DNA of 35,622 nucleotides from Gemmatimonadota bacterium (GCA_031127225.1 JARIEV010000017.1:1-35622); one strand, 5' to 3'. Numbered from the stretch's first letter, positions 24,601 to 34,601 are shown. Notes: a model not told the origin generated them from the sequence alone. Numbers and translations are program-made.

Positions 24601-25848
24601 CTACTCCTGCCGAAGCGCGGTGATGGGATCCAATCGCGACGCGCGGCTGGCTGGGTACACCCCGGACACGACACCGACGCCGGCGCCCAGCGCGATACCA
24701 ACCACGATGGACCACGGCGCCACGCTGGCCGGTAATGGAGAAAAGGCGGAGATACCCTCGGCGAGACCGATGCCGAGCGCGACGCCGATCGCTGAGCCTA
24801 CGATCCCGAGCGTTGCCGCTTCGATCAGGAACTGCAGCAGGATGTCCTTTCGCTTCGCGCCGAGCGCTTTGCGCACGCCGATTTCACGCGTGCGTTCGGA
24901 GACGGCGACCAGCATGATGTTCATGATGACGATGGCACCGACGACCAAGCCGATGGCCGGGAGCGCGATACCGGCGAGCACCAGGTAGCCCTTGATCTTG
25001 TTCCAGAACTCGAGTGCCGAGTCGGCTGTTTGCAGGGCGAAGTTGTCCTTCTGCGCCGGCCGGAGATGACGCTGTGCGCGCATCACGGAACGCACGATTT
25101 CCATCGTCTCGGTCATCGCCTCGGGGCTCGGTGACTGGATCGCCACGGCGTCCACGATGTTGGGGCGCGAGTTGAGCAGTCGACGCGCCGGTGAACGCCA
25201 CGACGTCACGATGAAATTGTCGAACGACATGCCGAAGGCCTTGCCTTGCGATTCGGCCACGCCGACGACGCGATAGGGCACGCCGCCCATCTTGAGTTCA
25301 CGGCCGAGCGGGTCGAGGCCGGGGAACAGTCGCTCGGCGGCATCGATGCCGATGACCACCGACTTCTCGCCGCGCGAGAGCTCCTGCTCGGAAAGAATGC
25401 GGCCCGCCGTGACGCCGAGATTCTTGACGTCGAAGTACTGGCCATCCACCGCGAACACCCGTGTCGTGCGCGGCTTGCCGCTGGTGGCCGAGGTGATCGG
25501 CACCTGATCTTCGCTGGTGATGTACCACTTCGTGTCGCCGGGCAGGGCGTCGGTCACCGGTGCCACGTCGAGCAGTTCAAGACGCGGTCGGCGCTGATAC
25601 TCGGCCCACGTGGCCTCATCCATGTCGCCGATGTTGATGTTGGGGCGACTGCGCAATTCAAACGTGTTGACGCCGATCAGCTTGCCGATCAGGTCCTCTT
25701 CCATGTAACGCCCCATCCCCTCGACGATCGAGACGACGGAGATCAGGAACATCACACCGATGCACACACCGAGCAGCGTGAACGCGCTCTTGAGCTTCTG
25801 CACACGGATCGTGTTGAGAGCCAATCGAATGGCTTCGAAAAAATGCAT
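24601..25848 (-). CDS. MacB/FtsX-type ABC permease, subtype A, first pair
   Basis: The 415-residue product starts MHFFEAIRLALNTIRVQKLK, has one N-terminal helix (SAFTLLGVCIGVMFLISVV), a periplasmic domain and an FtsX domain with ERTREIGVRKALGAKRKDILLQFLIEAATL, and ends DPITALRQE. It is the first permease after the ATPase gene, separated from it by 148 nt that contain a strong hairpin. No good ribosome site is visible before ATG 25848. It would pair with the subtype B product that follows. The family exports substrates from the periplasm by mechanical coupling to a cytoplasmic ATPase. Confidence 0.92.
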   Translation of the reverse strand: MHFFEAIRLALNTIRVQKLKSAFTLLGVCIGVMFLISVVSIVEGMGRYMEEDLIGKLIGVNTFELRSRPNINIGDMDEATWAEYQRRPRLELLDVAPVTDALPGDTKWYITSEDQVPITSATSGKPRTTRVFAVDGQYFDVKNLGVTAGRILSEQELSRGEKSVVIGIDAAERLFPGLDPLGRELKMGGVPYRVVGVAESQGKAFGMSFDNFIVTSWRSPARRLLNSRPNIVDAVAIQSPSPEAMTETMEIVRSVMRAQRHLRPAQKDNFALQTADSALEFWNKIKGYLVLAGIALPAIGLVVGAIVIMNIMLVAVSERTREIGVRKALGAKRKDILLQFLIEAATLGIVGSAIGVALGIGLAEGISAFSPLPASVAPWSIVVGIALGAGVGVVSGVYPASRASRLDPITALRQE

Positions 25849-25926
25849 GGGGGAGCGCCTCGCGCCGCGTGGGGTCTGTGAGGATTTACGGCGCGCATGA
25901 ACGAGAGTTTCGCCCCCGTGAAACGA

Positions 25927-25959
25927 CCACGAGGCGCCCGGAATCCGAGCGCCTCGTGG
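25927..25959 (-). terminator. Strong hairpin between ATPase gene and permease array
   Basis: CCACGAGGCGC (25927-25937) and GCGCCTCGTGG (25949-25959) form a perfect 11-bp stem with an 11-nt loop. In the minus-strand direction it is followed by TCGTTTCA, a weak T run. It could be a partial terminator that lowers permease synthesis relative to the upstream genes, a stabilising 3' end for the upstream message, or a full terminator if the permeases have their own promoter. Confidence 0.5.
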
Positions 25960-25996
25960 CGGTCATACCGTGTGTCCTAACGACCCGTCGTACCGG

Positions 25997-26803
25997 TTAG
26001 TGGACGCGTTCGCCGGAGATCTTGGCGGCGTACTGCGCCCGTGTTTCATCGCTGGAGATCACGCCGTCGCGTAACACGATAATGCGCTTGGCATGCACCG
26101 CGATGTCCGGCTCGTGGGTGACCATGACCACCGTCTGCCCCTGCGCGGCCAGCTCCTCAAACACGCGCATGATCTCCTCGGAGGTCTGCGAGTCGAGGTT
26201 ACCCGTGGGTTCATCGGCGAGGAGAATGGACGGACGGTTCACGAGCGCGCGTGCAATGGCGACACGCTGACGCTGACCACCGGAGAGTTCGTTCGGCCGG
26301 TGATGCATGCGCTGGCCGAGCTGCACACGCTCCAGTGCTTCGGTGGCGCGCTTCTTCCGTTCATCGGCGGAGACGCCGGCGTACACGAGGGGGAGCTCGA
26401 CGTTCTGCAGGGCCGACGCGCGGGGCAGGAGGTTGAACGTCTGGAAAACGAAGCCGATTTCTTTGTTCCGCACGCGGGCGAGCGCATCGTCGGACATCGT
26501 GCTGACCAGCATGCCGTTCAGCCAGTACTCGCCCTCGTTGGGCGTATCGAGGCAACCAATGAGATTCATGAGCGTCGACTTGCCCGAGCCCGACGGGCCC
26601 ATGATGGCCACGTACTCATTGCGCCGGATGGCGAGGTCGACCCCGCGCAAGGCACGCACGATTTCGCCACCCATGTCGTACTGTCGCTTGAGCTGACGGG
26701 TCACGATGACCCAGTCCTGCCCGGGAGCGGCGCCGGCCGCGGTCGTGACTGCGCGGCGTTCCCCCGTGGTGCTGAGTCCGATGTCGTCGCCCGATCCGCT
26801 CAC
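25997..26803 (-). CDS. MacB/LolD-type ABC transporter ATP-binding protein
   Basis: The 268-residue ATPase has Walker A GPSGSGKS (69-76), Q-loop Gln121, signature LSGGQ (173-177), Walker B ILLADE (193-198) and the switch His230. The [20 protein letters not shown] segment is typical of the MacB/LolD/FtsE group. It has an extra N-terminal stretch of about 30 residues before the fold. GTG 26803 overlaps the adaptor gene stop as GTGA, so the two are translated together. It is the only ATPase in the locus and presumably powers all permease pairs from the cytoplasmic side. Confidence 0.95.
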   Translation of the reverse strand: MSGSGDDIGLSTTGERRAVTTAAGAAPGQDWVIVTRQLKRQYDMGGEIVRALRGVDLAIRRNEYVAIMGPSGSGKSTLMNLIGCLDTPNEGEYWLNGMLVSTMSDDALARVRNKEIGFVFQTFNLLPRASALQNVELPLVYAGVSADERKKRATEALERVQLGQRMHHRPNELSGGQRQRVAIARALVNRPSILLADEPTGNLDSQTSEEIMRVFEELAAQGQTVVMVTHEPDIAVHAKRIIVLRDGVISSDETRAQYAAKISGERVH

Positions 26804-28086
26804 GGCTTTTTACCGGCGGCGGGCTCCTTCTTGTCTTCCACCTTCGCCGTCTTGATCATGGCGCCGTCCTTGAGTTCACGGATCGCCTGGTACGTCCCGG
26901 CCACGATCGTTTCGCCTGCCTTGAGCCCGCTCAGCACCTCGAAGTGGCGCTCGCCGGCGATCCCGACTTTCACGGGGCGGAAGCTGACGGTGTTATCGGT
27001 ACCGACCACGAAGACGCCTTCGACGTCGCGCTTGCCCACTTCCTTTGTCGGCTGACGGCCAACCGTGACGGCCGAGTCGCCGTTCGGCAGGTCTTCATTC
27101 TCTCGGACCGTCAGGGCGATGATCGGAATGCTGAGCACCTTCGTCCGCGACGCCGTGACGATCTTGGCGGTCGCCGAGAAGTCCGGGCGGGTGTCCTGCG
27201 GCGGGTTCACGAGTTCCACGCGGACTTCGTAATCGATGGCTTGGTCGCCGGTGTTCGCGGCGGCCGACTTCGTGACCGAACTGTTCGAAATCTCGACGAC
27301 GCGTCCTACGAACGTGGTATCAGGGAAGGCGTCGATCTGGATGAGCGCGGAATCGCCCACGCCGATCCGGGCCACGTCGGTCTCGTCCACCTTGACCTTC
27401 GTTTCCAGCACACTCATGTCACTGATCGTCATGAGCGTGGCCGCGTCCTTATTGAGCGTGCCCATGATGGCCGTTTCGCCCTCTTCCACGTTGAGCCGGG
27501 TGATCTTTCCGCTCATAGGCGCGACGATCGTGGTGCGGTTCAACGCTTGGCGCGCATCGCGCACCGAGGCCACCGCCTGGTCTACGCTGAAGCTCGCCGC
27601 GGCGGCCAACTCCTTATTCACGTCGGCCTGCGTCTTGAGCTGCTCGAGCTGCTCGTCGCTCACAAGTTCCGGCGACTGCTGCTTGAGTTTGAGGGAGCGC
27701 TCGTAGTTGCGCTGCGCTTGCAGCAGGCTGGCGCGCGATTGCGCGGACTGGGCGCGCGACGACGCCAGGAAGGCCTCGGACCGCTGCAAGGCGGCCGTGA
27801 CCTGCTCGGGGTCGATCTGGAGCAGGAACTGCCCCTTCTTGACCACGTCGCCTTCCTTGACGGCGAGGCGCACGATCTTGCCCGTGACGTCCGCCGACAC
27901 ATCGACCTTGGTGCGCGGCTGAATCTGGCCGCTCGCGGTGACCGAGGCCACGAGGTCGCGTGTTTCGACGGCTTCGGTGCGCACTTCCACCGGCTTGACG
28001 CTGTTCCTCTTCGCACTCAGGAATGCCAGCGCGGCGATACCCGCCACGACCACGCCACCAATCCCGATCTTTACACCTTTCGTCAT
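26800..28086 (-). CDS. MacA/HlyD-type periplasmic adaptor protein
   Basis: The 428-residue product has an N-terminal membrane anchor (about 6-23), a barrel-sandwich (biotinyl-lipoyl-like) domain split around a coiled-coil hairpin (about 95-175, with [20 protein letters not shown]), then beta-barrel and membrane-proximal domains. The pair [20 protein letters not shown] and [17 protein letters not shown] marks the two lipoyl halves. It bridges the permease in the inner membrane and the TolC-like channel. The Lys/Glu/Pro-rich tail is disordered. It follows the channel gene by 12 nt and overlaps the ATPase gene by 4 nt. The long plus-strand frame 26944-28734 is a shadow. Confidence 0.94.
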   Translation of the reverse strand: MTKGVKIGIGGVVVAGIAALAFLSAKRNSVKPVEVRTEAVETRDLVASVTASGQIQPRTKVDVSADVTGKIVRLAVKEGDVVKKGQFLLQIDPEQVTAALQRSEAFLASSRAQSAQSRASLLQAQRNYERSLKLKQQSPELVSDEQLEQLKTQADVNKELAAAASFSVDQAVASVRDARQALNRTTIVAPMSGKITRLNVEEGETAIMGTLNKDAATLMTISDMSVLETKVKVDETDVARIGVGDSALIQIDAFPDTTFVGRVVEISNSSVTKSAAANTGDQAIDYEVRVELVNPPQDTRPDFSATAKIVTASRTKVLSIPIIALTVRENEDLPNGDSAVTVGRQPTKEVGKRDVEGVFVVGTDNTVSFRPVKVGIAGERHFEVLSGLKAGETIVAGTYQAIRELKDGAMIKTAKVEDKKEPAAGKKP

Positions 28087-28098
28087 GACTGCTCTCTG

Positions 28099-29583
28099 TT
28101 AGCGGATGGGCCGGCCGACGGCGTTTTCAAGCGCGGCGAATGCCCGTTGGACATCGTAAATGGCGGTGATGCGATCGGTCTCGGCGCGTTCGTAGTCCCC
28201 ACGCGCCTGCACGAGATCGACAATGCTGATGGCCCCGACACGATAGCGCTCCTGCGCCAACGACAAGGCCGTGCGCGCCGTCCGCACGTTCTGCTCCTGC
28301 AGCACCACGGTCTGCTGGGCCGTGCTCAGCGACAGGGACGCCGCGGTCACGTCGGCGGTGATGCGCAGTTCCTGCGCGCGCACGTCGTTCTGCGCGTTCC
28401 GGCGCTGCACGCTGGCCTGCTCGACCTGCTGCTCCCGGCGGAAGCCGTTGAAGACGGGCAGCGAAAAGCTGGCGGACAGGCTGTATGGATTGCGCGTGAA
28501 ATCGAACGGATACTTTCCCTGCGCGGCGCGGATGGCGGCTTCCTGCGCCGTCGAGAACGTGATCGCGTTGCACTGCGCCAGGTTGTTGGTCAGCCCGAGA
28601 CGGTCACGCACTTCCTCCGTGCGGATGCACGAGGCCTTTGCAGCGAGGGTGCTCGCCTGGCTCTGGTTGATCAACAGCCCGGTGTTGGTGAAGCGATTCG
28701 TGAAGGCGGACACGTTTGCCGCGAGCGACATTGACGGGTAGTACGCGCTGCGCGCCGACGCTTGCGAGCGGCGCGCCGCCTCTTCGCGGGCGCGGAAGGC
28801 GCCGAGTGCCGGGTTCGAACGTCGCGCGAGATCCATCACGGCCGCCAGATCGATGACCGGGGGCGCGGGGAGCGCCGGGTCGAGCTTGGCGTCGGGGGTG
28901 GGATCGATGCCGATCTGTTGGAACAGCCGGACGAGTTCGATGGCGGCCTGGTTGCGCGCGTTCAGCGAGGCGACGCGCTGCTGGCCGTCGGCGACTTCCG
29001 CGCGCTGCACATCAAGCTGGGTGCCGGACCCGACCTGCAGGCGAGCGCGGGCCAACTGCAGCTGGGTCTGCGTGGTGGCCTGCAGGGTGTCCTGCAGCGA
29101 GGCGCGGGCCTGCGCCTGGAGGGCAGTGAGGTACTGGTTGGTGACATCGTTGCGCACGCGCTGTTCGGCGGTGGCGATGTCCGCCTCCGTGGCGTTCTGA
29201 TTGGCGAGGATCGCGCGCCGGTCGTTGATCGACGCCATCGACACGTTCAGCGACGCCGAGACGCTGGCATCAGTGGAGAGCTGGTCGTTGGTCGAGCCGA
29301 ATCCCTGACCCTGGAAAAAGGTCTGGCGGCCTTCGCGATAGCCGCCCCCCATGCTGGTGTTCACATTGGGTAGGAAGGCCCCGTTCGCCGCGCGCACGGC
29401 GGCGGCGGCCGTGCGCCGGGCGTTCGTGGCGCTTTGCAGCGCGGGATTGCTGCGGCGCGCCAGTGCGAGGGCGTCGGTGAGGGTCAGGACAGCACCCGGG
29501 GCGGGCGCTTGCGCGCGGACGGGTGCCGGAAGGGCCCCGCCGACGGCCAGGCCAAGCGCAAGCGCGACAGCGTGAATTCTCAT
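28099..29583 (-). CDS. TolC-family outer-membrane efflux channel
   Basis: The 494-residue precursor has a signal peptide (MRIHAVALALGLAVGGALPAP, cut near VRAQA) and two TolC repeats. Each opens with LTDALALARRSNPALQSA or LAAVMDLARRSNPALGAF and contains long Ala/Gln/Arg helices. Typical features are GSGTQLDVQRAEV and YRVGAISIVDLVQARGDYERAE near the end of each repeat. One external loop has two Cys about 23 residues apart (KASCIRTEE and AQCNAI). It forms a trimeric channel that accepts the adaptor. The start at 29583 is set by the signal peptide; no clear ribosome site is seen. Confidence 0.93.
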   Translation of the reverse strand: MRIHAVALALGLAVGGALPAPVRAQAPAPGAVLTLTDALALARRSNPALQSATNARRTAAAAVRAANGAFLPNVNTSMGGGYREGRQTFFQGQGFGSTNDQLSTDASVSASLNVSMASINDRRAILANQNATEADIATAEQRVRNDVTNQYLTALQAQARASLQDTLQATTQTQLQLARARLQVGSGTQLDVQRAEVADGQQRVASLNARNQAAIELVRLFQQIGIDPTPDAKLDPALPAPPVIDLAAVMDLARRSNPALGAFRAREEAARRSQASARSAYYPSMSLAANVSAFTNRFTNTGLLINQSQASTLAAKASCIRTEEVRDRLGLTNNLAQCNAITFSTAQEAAIRAAQGKYPFDFTRNPYSLSASFSLPVFNGFRREQQVEQASVQRRNAQNDVRAQELRITADVTAASLSLSTAQQTVVLQEQNVRTARTALSLAQERYRVGAISIVDLVQARGDYERAETDRITAIYDVQRAFAALENAVGRPIR

Positions 29584-29686
29584 AGGGAGCAAGCGGGTGG
29601 AAGACAACGTCTGAGTGGCGTACGCGCCACGGACTATGATGGTTTCATCAAACTGGACCGATGGGTCCGGACGTTCGCGGGCGGTG

Positions 29687-30421
29687 TCAACGCGGGACAT
29701 CGTCGCGGATCGCCTCCAGGCGGCGGGCCGGAATCGACAGGCGAAGCAATCGCCCGTCGGCGTCGGTCCACACCAGCCGGCGATCACCGTCGCCGACCAC
29801 CACCCGCCACCGTCGGGCTTCGCGTCGTCCACCGGCCAGTGTAATCGTGTCCGACGCCGTCTCGAGGACGACGCGCACGGCACCCTGACCGTTGCCCGTC
29901 GGGGTGAGGCTCGGCAGGGTCACGCCGCTGTCCACGGCGAGCGCCCGGTTGTGCACCAGCAGCGCGTACTGGACGACGCCGTCGTCTTCCACGACCACCG
30001 CCCCGGGGCGCAGCAGGTACTCGCGCGCCGCTTCGCCGGTGGAGCTGCGCGCAAGCGTTGCAAAGCGCCCCCGCACACGCTGACCGCCCAGCCGCAGCGT
30101 CACCTCGGCCCCTTGGCGGGCCTCGACGGAGTAGCGCACCGGCGTCCCGGCGGAATCCGTCTCGAGGCGCATGGCCACGCGGCGATCGCCGATGGCGGAC
30201 TCGGATCGGACTTCCAGCGTGCTGCCGTCCGGCGACTGCACGCGTTGCACCGAAAACTGTTCACGCCCCGCGCGCTGCCCATTGATCAGCAGCGTAAAGC
30301 TGCCGACGTCGAGGCGGCCGGGTTGCGCGATCGGCGCCGCCGGCCACGACGCGGCGAGCAGCGTACAGATCACGGGGAGCACGATCGGCCGGACGAGCCG
30401 AGGCACGGAAAACACAGGCAT
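29687..30421 (-). CDS. Secreted protein of unknown function
   Basis: The 244-residue product has a signal peptide (LVRPIVLPVICTLLAASWPAAPIAQP), then a beta-rich domain starting with GSFTLLINGQRAGREQF and continuing in alternating strands to the end (TDADGRLLRLSIPARRLEAIR). The opening resembles periplasmic proteins of the DUF3108/DUF6134 kind, which may bind lipids or glycans, but I cannot assign it firmly. It is the first gene on the minus strand and lies 103 nt before the channel gene, so it may lead the efflux operon. A weak 5-bp hairpin (29655-29668) lies between them. It diverges from the histidine kinase with 66 nt between starts. Confidence 0.75.
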   Translation of the reverse strand: MPVFSVPRLVRPIVLPVICTLLAASWPAAPIAQPGRLDVGSFTLLINGQRAGREQFSVQRVQSPDGSTLEVRSESAIGDRRVAMRLETDSAGTPVRYSVEARQGAEVTLRLGGQRVRGRFATLARSSTGEAAREYLLRPGAVVVEDDGVVQYALLVHNRALAVDSGVTLPSLTPTGNGQGAVRVVLETASDTITLAGGRREARRWRVVVGDGDRRLVWTDADGRLLRLSIPARRLEAIRDDVPR

Positions 30422-30487
30422 CGTGGAAAGATAACAGAACCGGGCGTTCCCCTTCGCCAGACGGGGGAGATCGGGGTATTGTGGGCC

Positions 30488-33400
30488 ATGTTCTCCGGTG
30501 CGCGCCTCGCGCGATCTGATTCGTGGCCTGTCGGATGGGTCGCGGCGGCCTCGACGGCGCTCGTGGCCGCCGCGTGGTGGCAGCAGGATCCGGCGTGGGC
30601 GTCACTCATCGTCGCGGTCCTCGCGACGGGTGCGGCGGCGTGGCGGCTGCCCACGGTGCGGCGGCCGCGGGTCTTTGCGGCCGGCACGGTGCTGTTGCTC
30701 GCGATCACGGTCGCGCTCGCGGTGGTCGAGACCGTCACGCTGTCGTCGGTGCGGCGCGACTGGGCCGCGTGGTCGGCCGGCGAGCGCGAGGATCGGGCGC
30801 AACGGGTGGCCGCGCGGCTGACTGAGGTGGCCGCCACGCTGCGCCGCGTCGCCGAGGCGCGCGTCAGCGACGAGGCCGTGGGTGACACGCTGGCGGTGGC
30901 GGCTGCGCCGTTGCCCGGCGATGTGGAGTCGGCGCTGCTGGTGTTCCGTGACGGCCGGCTGATCGCGCGGGCCGGTCAGATGCGCACGCCGATTGGCGCC
31001 GGGGGGCCGGTGGGGGTTCGGCTCGTGGAGGGCGCGTTTCACACGTCGCTCGTGGCGCGGGCGCGATCTGACGACGGACGCCTGGACGCAGTGGCGGTGG
31101 CGCTGGTGGCCTCCGTGCCGCCCGCCGACTGGTTTGCCCGTCCGCTCCTGAGCCGGGTGTGGGGGCGCACCGACGTGGCGCACACGATCGTTGAATCGCC
31201 GGACTCCACGAGCGTCGCCCCCGGGTCCACGGTCGTCGTTGTCCCCGAGGGACGGAACCGGCTGGCACGGGTTCGTGCGCTCGACTTTCTGGAGGGGGAG
31301 ACGCGGCTGGCCTTGCTGCAGCGCGCCCGCGCCCGCACCAATCTGAGCCTCGGACTCGCCCTGCTGTGTCTGCTCGTCAGCGCGTGGCGACGGCCCGCCA
31401 CCACGGGGCAGCGGGTGGCCGTGGCCGCCGCGGCGTTGCTCGCGATCGCGGTGGCGCCGCTCACCGCGCTGTCCAACGTGTCCCCGCTCTTCGATCCGGC
31501 CAGTTACTTCGCGGCCATGGGAGGGCCGCTGACCTCCAATGTCGCCGCACTGCTCATGAGCGTCGCGCTCGTGCTGGCGGTGCTGCTGCTGATGCTGCGC
31601 CGGCCAGGGCGAGCGCTTCCCCGTCTGCCCGCGCTGGCGGCACTCGCGGCTGTGGCGGTCGGTGGTCCCGTGTTGCTGCGTGATTTGGCGCGCGGTATTG
31701 CGGTGCCCGCCGCCGGGGCCGGATTCAGCTTGTGGGCGGCGTGGCAACTGGCCCTCGCGTTGGCTGGGGTGGCGGTCCTTCTGATCGGAGCCACCGCGGG
31801 TCGCGCTGCACTGGGTGCCCGTCGTGGCCTGCCAGCCACGTGGGCGCCGGTGCTCGCGCTGCTGATGGCCGCGGCGGCACCGGTCCTGTGGGATGCCCCC
31901 GGCGAGTGGCCCACGTGGTATCCGGTGCTGTGGGTCGTGGCGTCAGTCGCCCTGGCGTCGACCCGTCGCGGGGTGGGGCAGGTGGTGGCCGCGGCCATCG
32001 TGGCCGGGAGCGCCGCCGCGACCCTGACGTGGGGGGGCACGGTGCGGGCGCGGATGGACCTCGCGCAGTACGATCTGGAACGCATCTCGGCGGTGGACGA
32101 AAACGCATCCCGGCTGCTGGAGCGACTCGCCGTGGCGATGCGCGACGAGGTGCGGCCGGTGCGCAGCGCCGACGCGCTGTTGCGGCGGTACGCCGCGAGT
32201 GAACTGGCGCTGGCCGGCTATCCGGCGCGGCTCGCGCGCTGGGCGCCTGACGAGCTCACCGTGCCGGTGTCGGATCTCGCGCTCGCCCCCGTGAACGATA
32301 CGATCGGTGCGCAGGCCATCATCGCGGCCATGGCGCGCGAGAGCGGGAACGTGGAAATCCGCGCCGTCGGAGATGGGCCGACGACGCTGCTCGTGGCGGC
32401 CGTGCCCGCTCCCGACGGCGTGGTCACCACGATCACGGTGCCACCGCGCACGCGCCTCCTGCCGGTCGATCCGTTTGCCGCGTTTACGGGGGTCACCGGC
32501 GCGCGCGGCACCGCCGCGCCGTACCGTCTGGCGCTGGCGCCGCCCCTGGCCGGTGACACGGTCGCGCATCCGCTCGCCTGGCGCCGTCGTGGCGACGTGA
32601 TGCATGGCGACGGCGTCGCCGGTGCGGGGATCGACGTGCGGCGCGTGCACGTGGAGGTCGCGCTCGGGACGCTCGAGGCTTTGTTGCCACGCGGCGCGCT
32701 ACTGATTGCGCTCGATGTCCTCGTGGTGATTGTGCTCTGGTCGGCCACCGCCTTGGCCGACGGTGCGTTCGGCCGCCTGCTACGCCTGCGCCGGGCCCGC
32801 TGGTCGCGGTCGTACCGCGTCCGGCTGAGCGGTGCGCTCCTGACCTTTTTCGTGGCCCCGGCGGCGGTGTTCTCGGCGTGGGCCTGGTATCGGCTGCAGG
32901 ACGACGATCGCGCGGCCCGCGAGCTGTTGGTGCGGGAAACGCTGCGCGTGGCGGCCGCTGAGGCGGAGCAGCGTGCCTTGGAGACGGCGCCGTCCAGTAC
33001 CGGAGCGCCGTTATTTCTGTACCGCGATGGGCAGCTGAGCGCAGCCAGTGCGGCACTGCTCGATGCACTCGCTCCGCTCGGCCGATTGCTGCCGGTGACG
33101 CGGCCCACCGACGACGCCGGCATCGACGACCTGTTCACGACCCAGCGCCTTGCCGTCGGCCAGCGGCAAGCGCTGGTCGGCTTCCGCGTGCTGCCGGCCG
33201 GTCCCGTCGAGCTCGTGCTCGCCACGCCGGCGCGCGGCGACGAATTCGCTCTCGATGCCCGACGGGAAGATCTGGGCATTTTGCTGCTGTTCGCGTCGCT
33301 CATGGGCGCCCTCGCCGCGATCTGGTCCAGCGGCCTCGCGGCGCGCGCTCTGGCGCGGCCCGTGGGGGCGCTGCGTCAGGCCGCTCTCGCGCTCGCGGCC

Positions 33401-34573
33401 GGACGGGAGGTGCCGACGCTGGGAGCGGCACCGGCCACCGAGTTCGCGCCCGTGTATCGCGCCTTCGGCCGGATGGCCGGCGATCTGGCCGCCAGCCGCG
33501 CGGCGCTCGAGGCCGCGCAACGCCGCACGGAGGCGGTGCTGCAGCATGTGGCCAGCGGTGTGCTGGCCCTCCGCACGCAGGATGCACCGGTCGTGACGGA
33601 CCACGCCGTCGAGATCCTGATTGCGAACCCGCGCGCCGAAACGATGCTCGGTCTCTCGTTGCACGGGATGCCGACCTCGCTGGCGGTGCTGTCGTCCACA
33701 CTCGCGCCGCTGGTGGACCGATCGGTGGCCTTCCTCGCCGGCACGCTCGACGAGGACGCCTTTGAACTGCTGGTGCTCGGGCGGCAGATGCGAGCCAGGC
33801 TCACCCGGTTGCCGCACGGCGCCGTGCTCACGCTCGATGATGTCACGGAGCTGGCCACCGCACAGCGGGTGCTGGCGTGGGGCGAGATGGCGCGGCAGGT
33901 GGCCCACGAAATCAAGAACCCGCTCACGCCCATCCGGCTCGGCGTGCAGCATCTGCGGCGCGCGTATCGCGACCCGCGTGGCGACTTCGGCGCGATCCTC
34001 GAGACGAACGTCTCGCGCATTCTGGCTGAAATCGATCACCTCGACGAGATCGCGCGCGCCTTCAGCCGCTACGGCACGGCGCCCACCGATCGCGTGCCGC
34101 CGGAGCCGGTCGACGTCGTGGCTGTCGTGCAGGATGTGATGGCGCTCGAACGGCTGGGTGATCAGGCCGACGGTGAGGACGGCATTCGCTGGGACTTTGG
34201 GGCACCGGAGTCCGGAGGGGAGCCGTCGCGGGCACCGGCCGTGGCCCTCGCGCAGCGTGACGAGTTGCGCGACGTCGTGCTGAACGTGCTCGAAAACGCA
34301 CGGCTGGCGCACGCCTCGATCGTGTCGGTGCAGCTGTCGTCCACGGCCACGCACGTCGTGGTGGATGTGACGGATAACGGCGGGGGCATTCCCGCCGACG
34401 TCTTGCCGCAGGTGTTCGAGCCGCATTTCTCCACGCGCACGAGTGGTAGCGGATTAGGCCTCGCGATCAGCCGCCGGTTGATCGAGGGGTGGGGCGGCAC
34501 GATCGGCCTCACGAGCACCGTCGGGGTCGGCACCACGGTTCGGATCACGCTGCAGCGTCCCCCCTCGGCATGA
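30488..34573 (+). CDS. Very large NtrY-like membrane histidine kinase
   Basis: The product has 1361 residues, against about 750 for NtrY. The N-terminal 770 or so hold several membrane helix groups (about 15-30, 45-80, a block at 280-530, and one near 740-760) with two extracytoplasmic regions. Another helix pair frames a periplasmic sensor at about 780-940, followed by HAMP-like and PAS-like regions. The kinase core is complete: His1140 in VAHEIKNPLTPIRLGVQHL (the NtrY type of H-box), N-box Asn1270, G1 DNGGGIP at 1296 and G2 GSGLGLAI at about 1320. No response regulator gene is adjacent. ATG 30488 is preceded by no strong ribosome site. The frame open upstream to 29615 overlaps the secreted-protein gene and is rejected. 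Confidence 0.9.
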   Translation: MFSGARLARSDSWPVGWVAAASTALVAAAWWQQDPAWASLIVAVLATGAAAWRLPTVRRPRVFAAGTVLLLAITVALAVVETVTLSSVRRDWAAWSAGEREDRAQRVAARLTEVAATLRRVAEARVSDEAVGDTLAVAAAPLPGDVESALLVFRDGRLIARAGQMRTPIGAGGPVGVRLVEGAFHTSLVARARSDDGRLDAVAVALVASVPPADWFARPLLSRVWGRTDVAHTIVESPDSTSVAPGSTVVVVPEGRNRLARVRALDFLEGETRLALLQRARARTNLSLGLALLCLLVSAWRRPATTGQRVAVAAAALLAIAVAPLTALSNVSPLFDPASYFAAMGGPLTSNVAALLMSVALVLAVLLLMLRRPGRALPRLPALAALAAVAVGGPVLLRDLARGIAVPAAGAGFSLWAAWQLALALAGVAVLLIGATAGRAALGARRGLPATWAPVLALLMAAAAPVLWDAPGEWPTWYPVLWVVASVALASTRRGVGQVVAAAIVAGSAAATLTWGGTVRARMDLAQYDLERISAVDENASRLLERLAVAMRDEVRPVRSADALLRRYAASELALAGYPARLARWAPDELTVPVSDLALAPVNDTIGAQAIIAAMARESGNVEIRAVGDGPTTLLVAAVPAPDGVVTTITVPPRTRLLPVDPFAAFTGVTGARGTAAPYRLALAPPLAGDTVAHPLAWRRRGDVMHGDGVAGAGIDVRRVHVEVALGTLEALLPRGALLIALDVLVVIVLWSATALADGAFGRLLRLRRARWSRSYRVRLSGALLTFFVAPAAVFSAWAWYRLQDDDRAARELLVRETLRVAAAEAEQRALETAPSSTGAPLFLYRDGQLSAASAALLDALAPLGRLLPVTRPTDDAGIDDLFTTQRLAVGQRQALVGFRVLPAGPVELVLATPARGDEFALDARREDLGILLLFASLMGALAAIWSSGLAARALARPVGALRQAALALAAGREVPTLGAAPATEFAPVYRAFGRMAGDLAASRAALEAAQRRTEAVLQHVASGVLALRTQDAPVVTDHAVEILIANPRAETMLGLSLHGMPTSLAVLSSTLAPLVDRSVAFLAGTLDEDAFELLVLGRQMRARLTRLPHGAVLTLDDVTELATAQRVLAWGEMARQVAHEIKNPLTPIRLGVQHLRRAYRDPRGDFGAILETNVSRILAEIDHLDEIARAFSRYGTAPTDRVPPEPVDVVAVVQDVMALERLGDQADGEDGIRWDFGAPESGGEPSRAPAVALAQRDELRDVVLNVLENARLAHASIVSVQLSSTATHVVVDVTDNGGGIPADVLPQVFEPHFSTRTSGSGLGLAISRRLIEGWGGTIGLTSTVGVGTTVRITLQRPPSA

Positions 34574-34601
34574 CCTCGCGTCTCCGGTTAAACTGTCTCG
34601 C

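Noticed and set aside
26944-28734. Plus-strand open frame of 596 codons opposite adaptor and channel genes
   Set aside because: Same shadow composition; both opposite genes have convincing domains.
29655-29668. GGACC-GATG-GGTCC hairpin between the secreted-protein gene and the channel gene
   Set aside because: Only a 5-bp stem with a poor T run; too weak to call a terminator.
33011-34426. Minus-strand open frame opposite the histidine kinase core
   Set aside because: The plus strand encodes a complete kinase core with all boxes; the minus frame has no motif.
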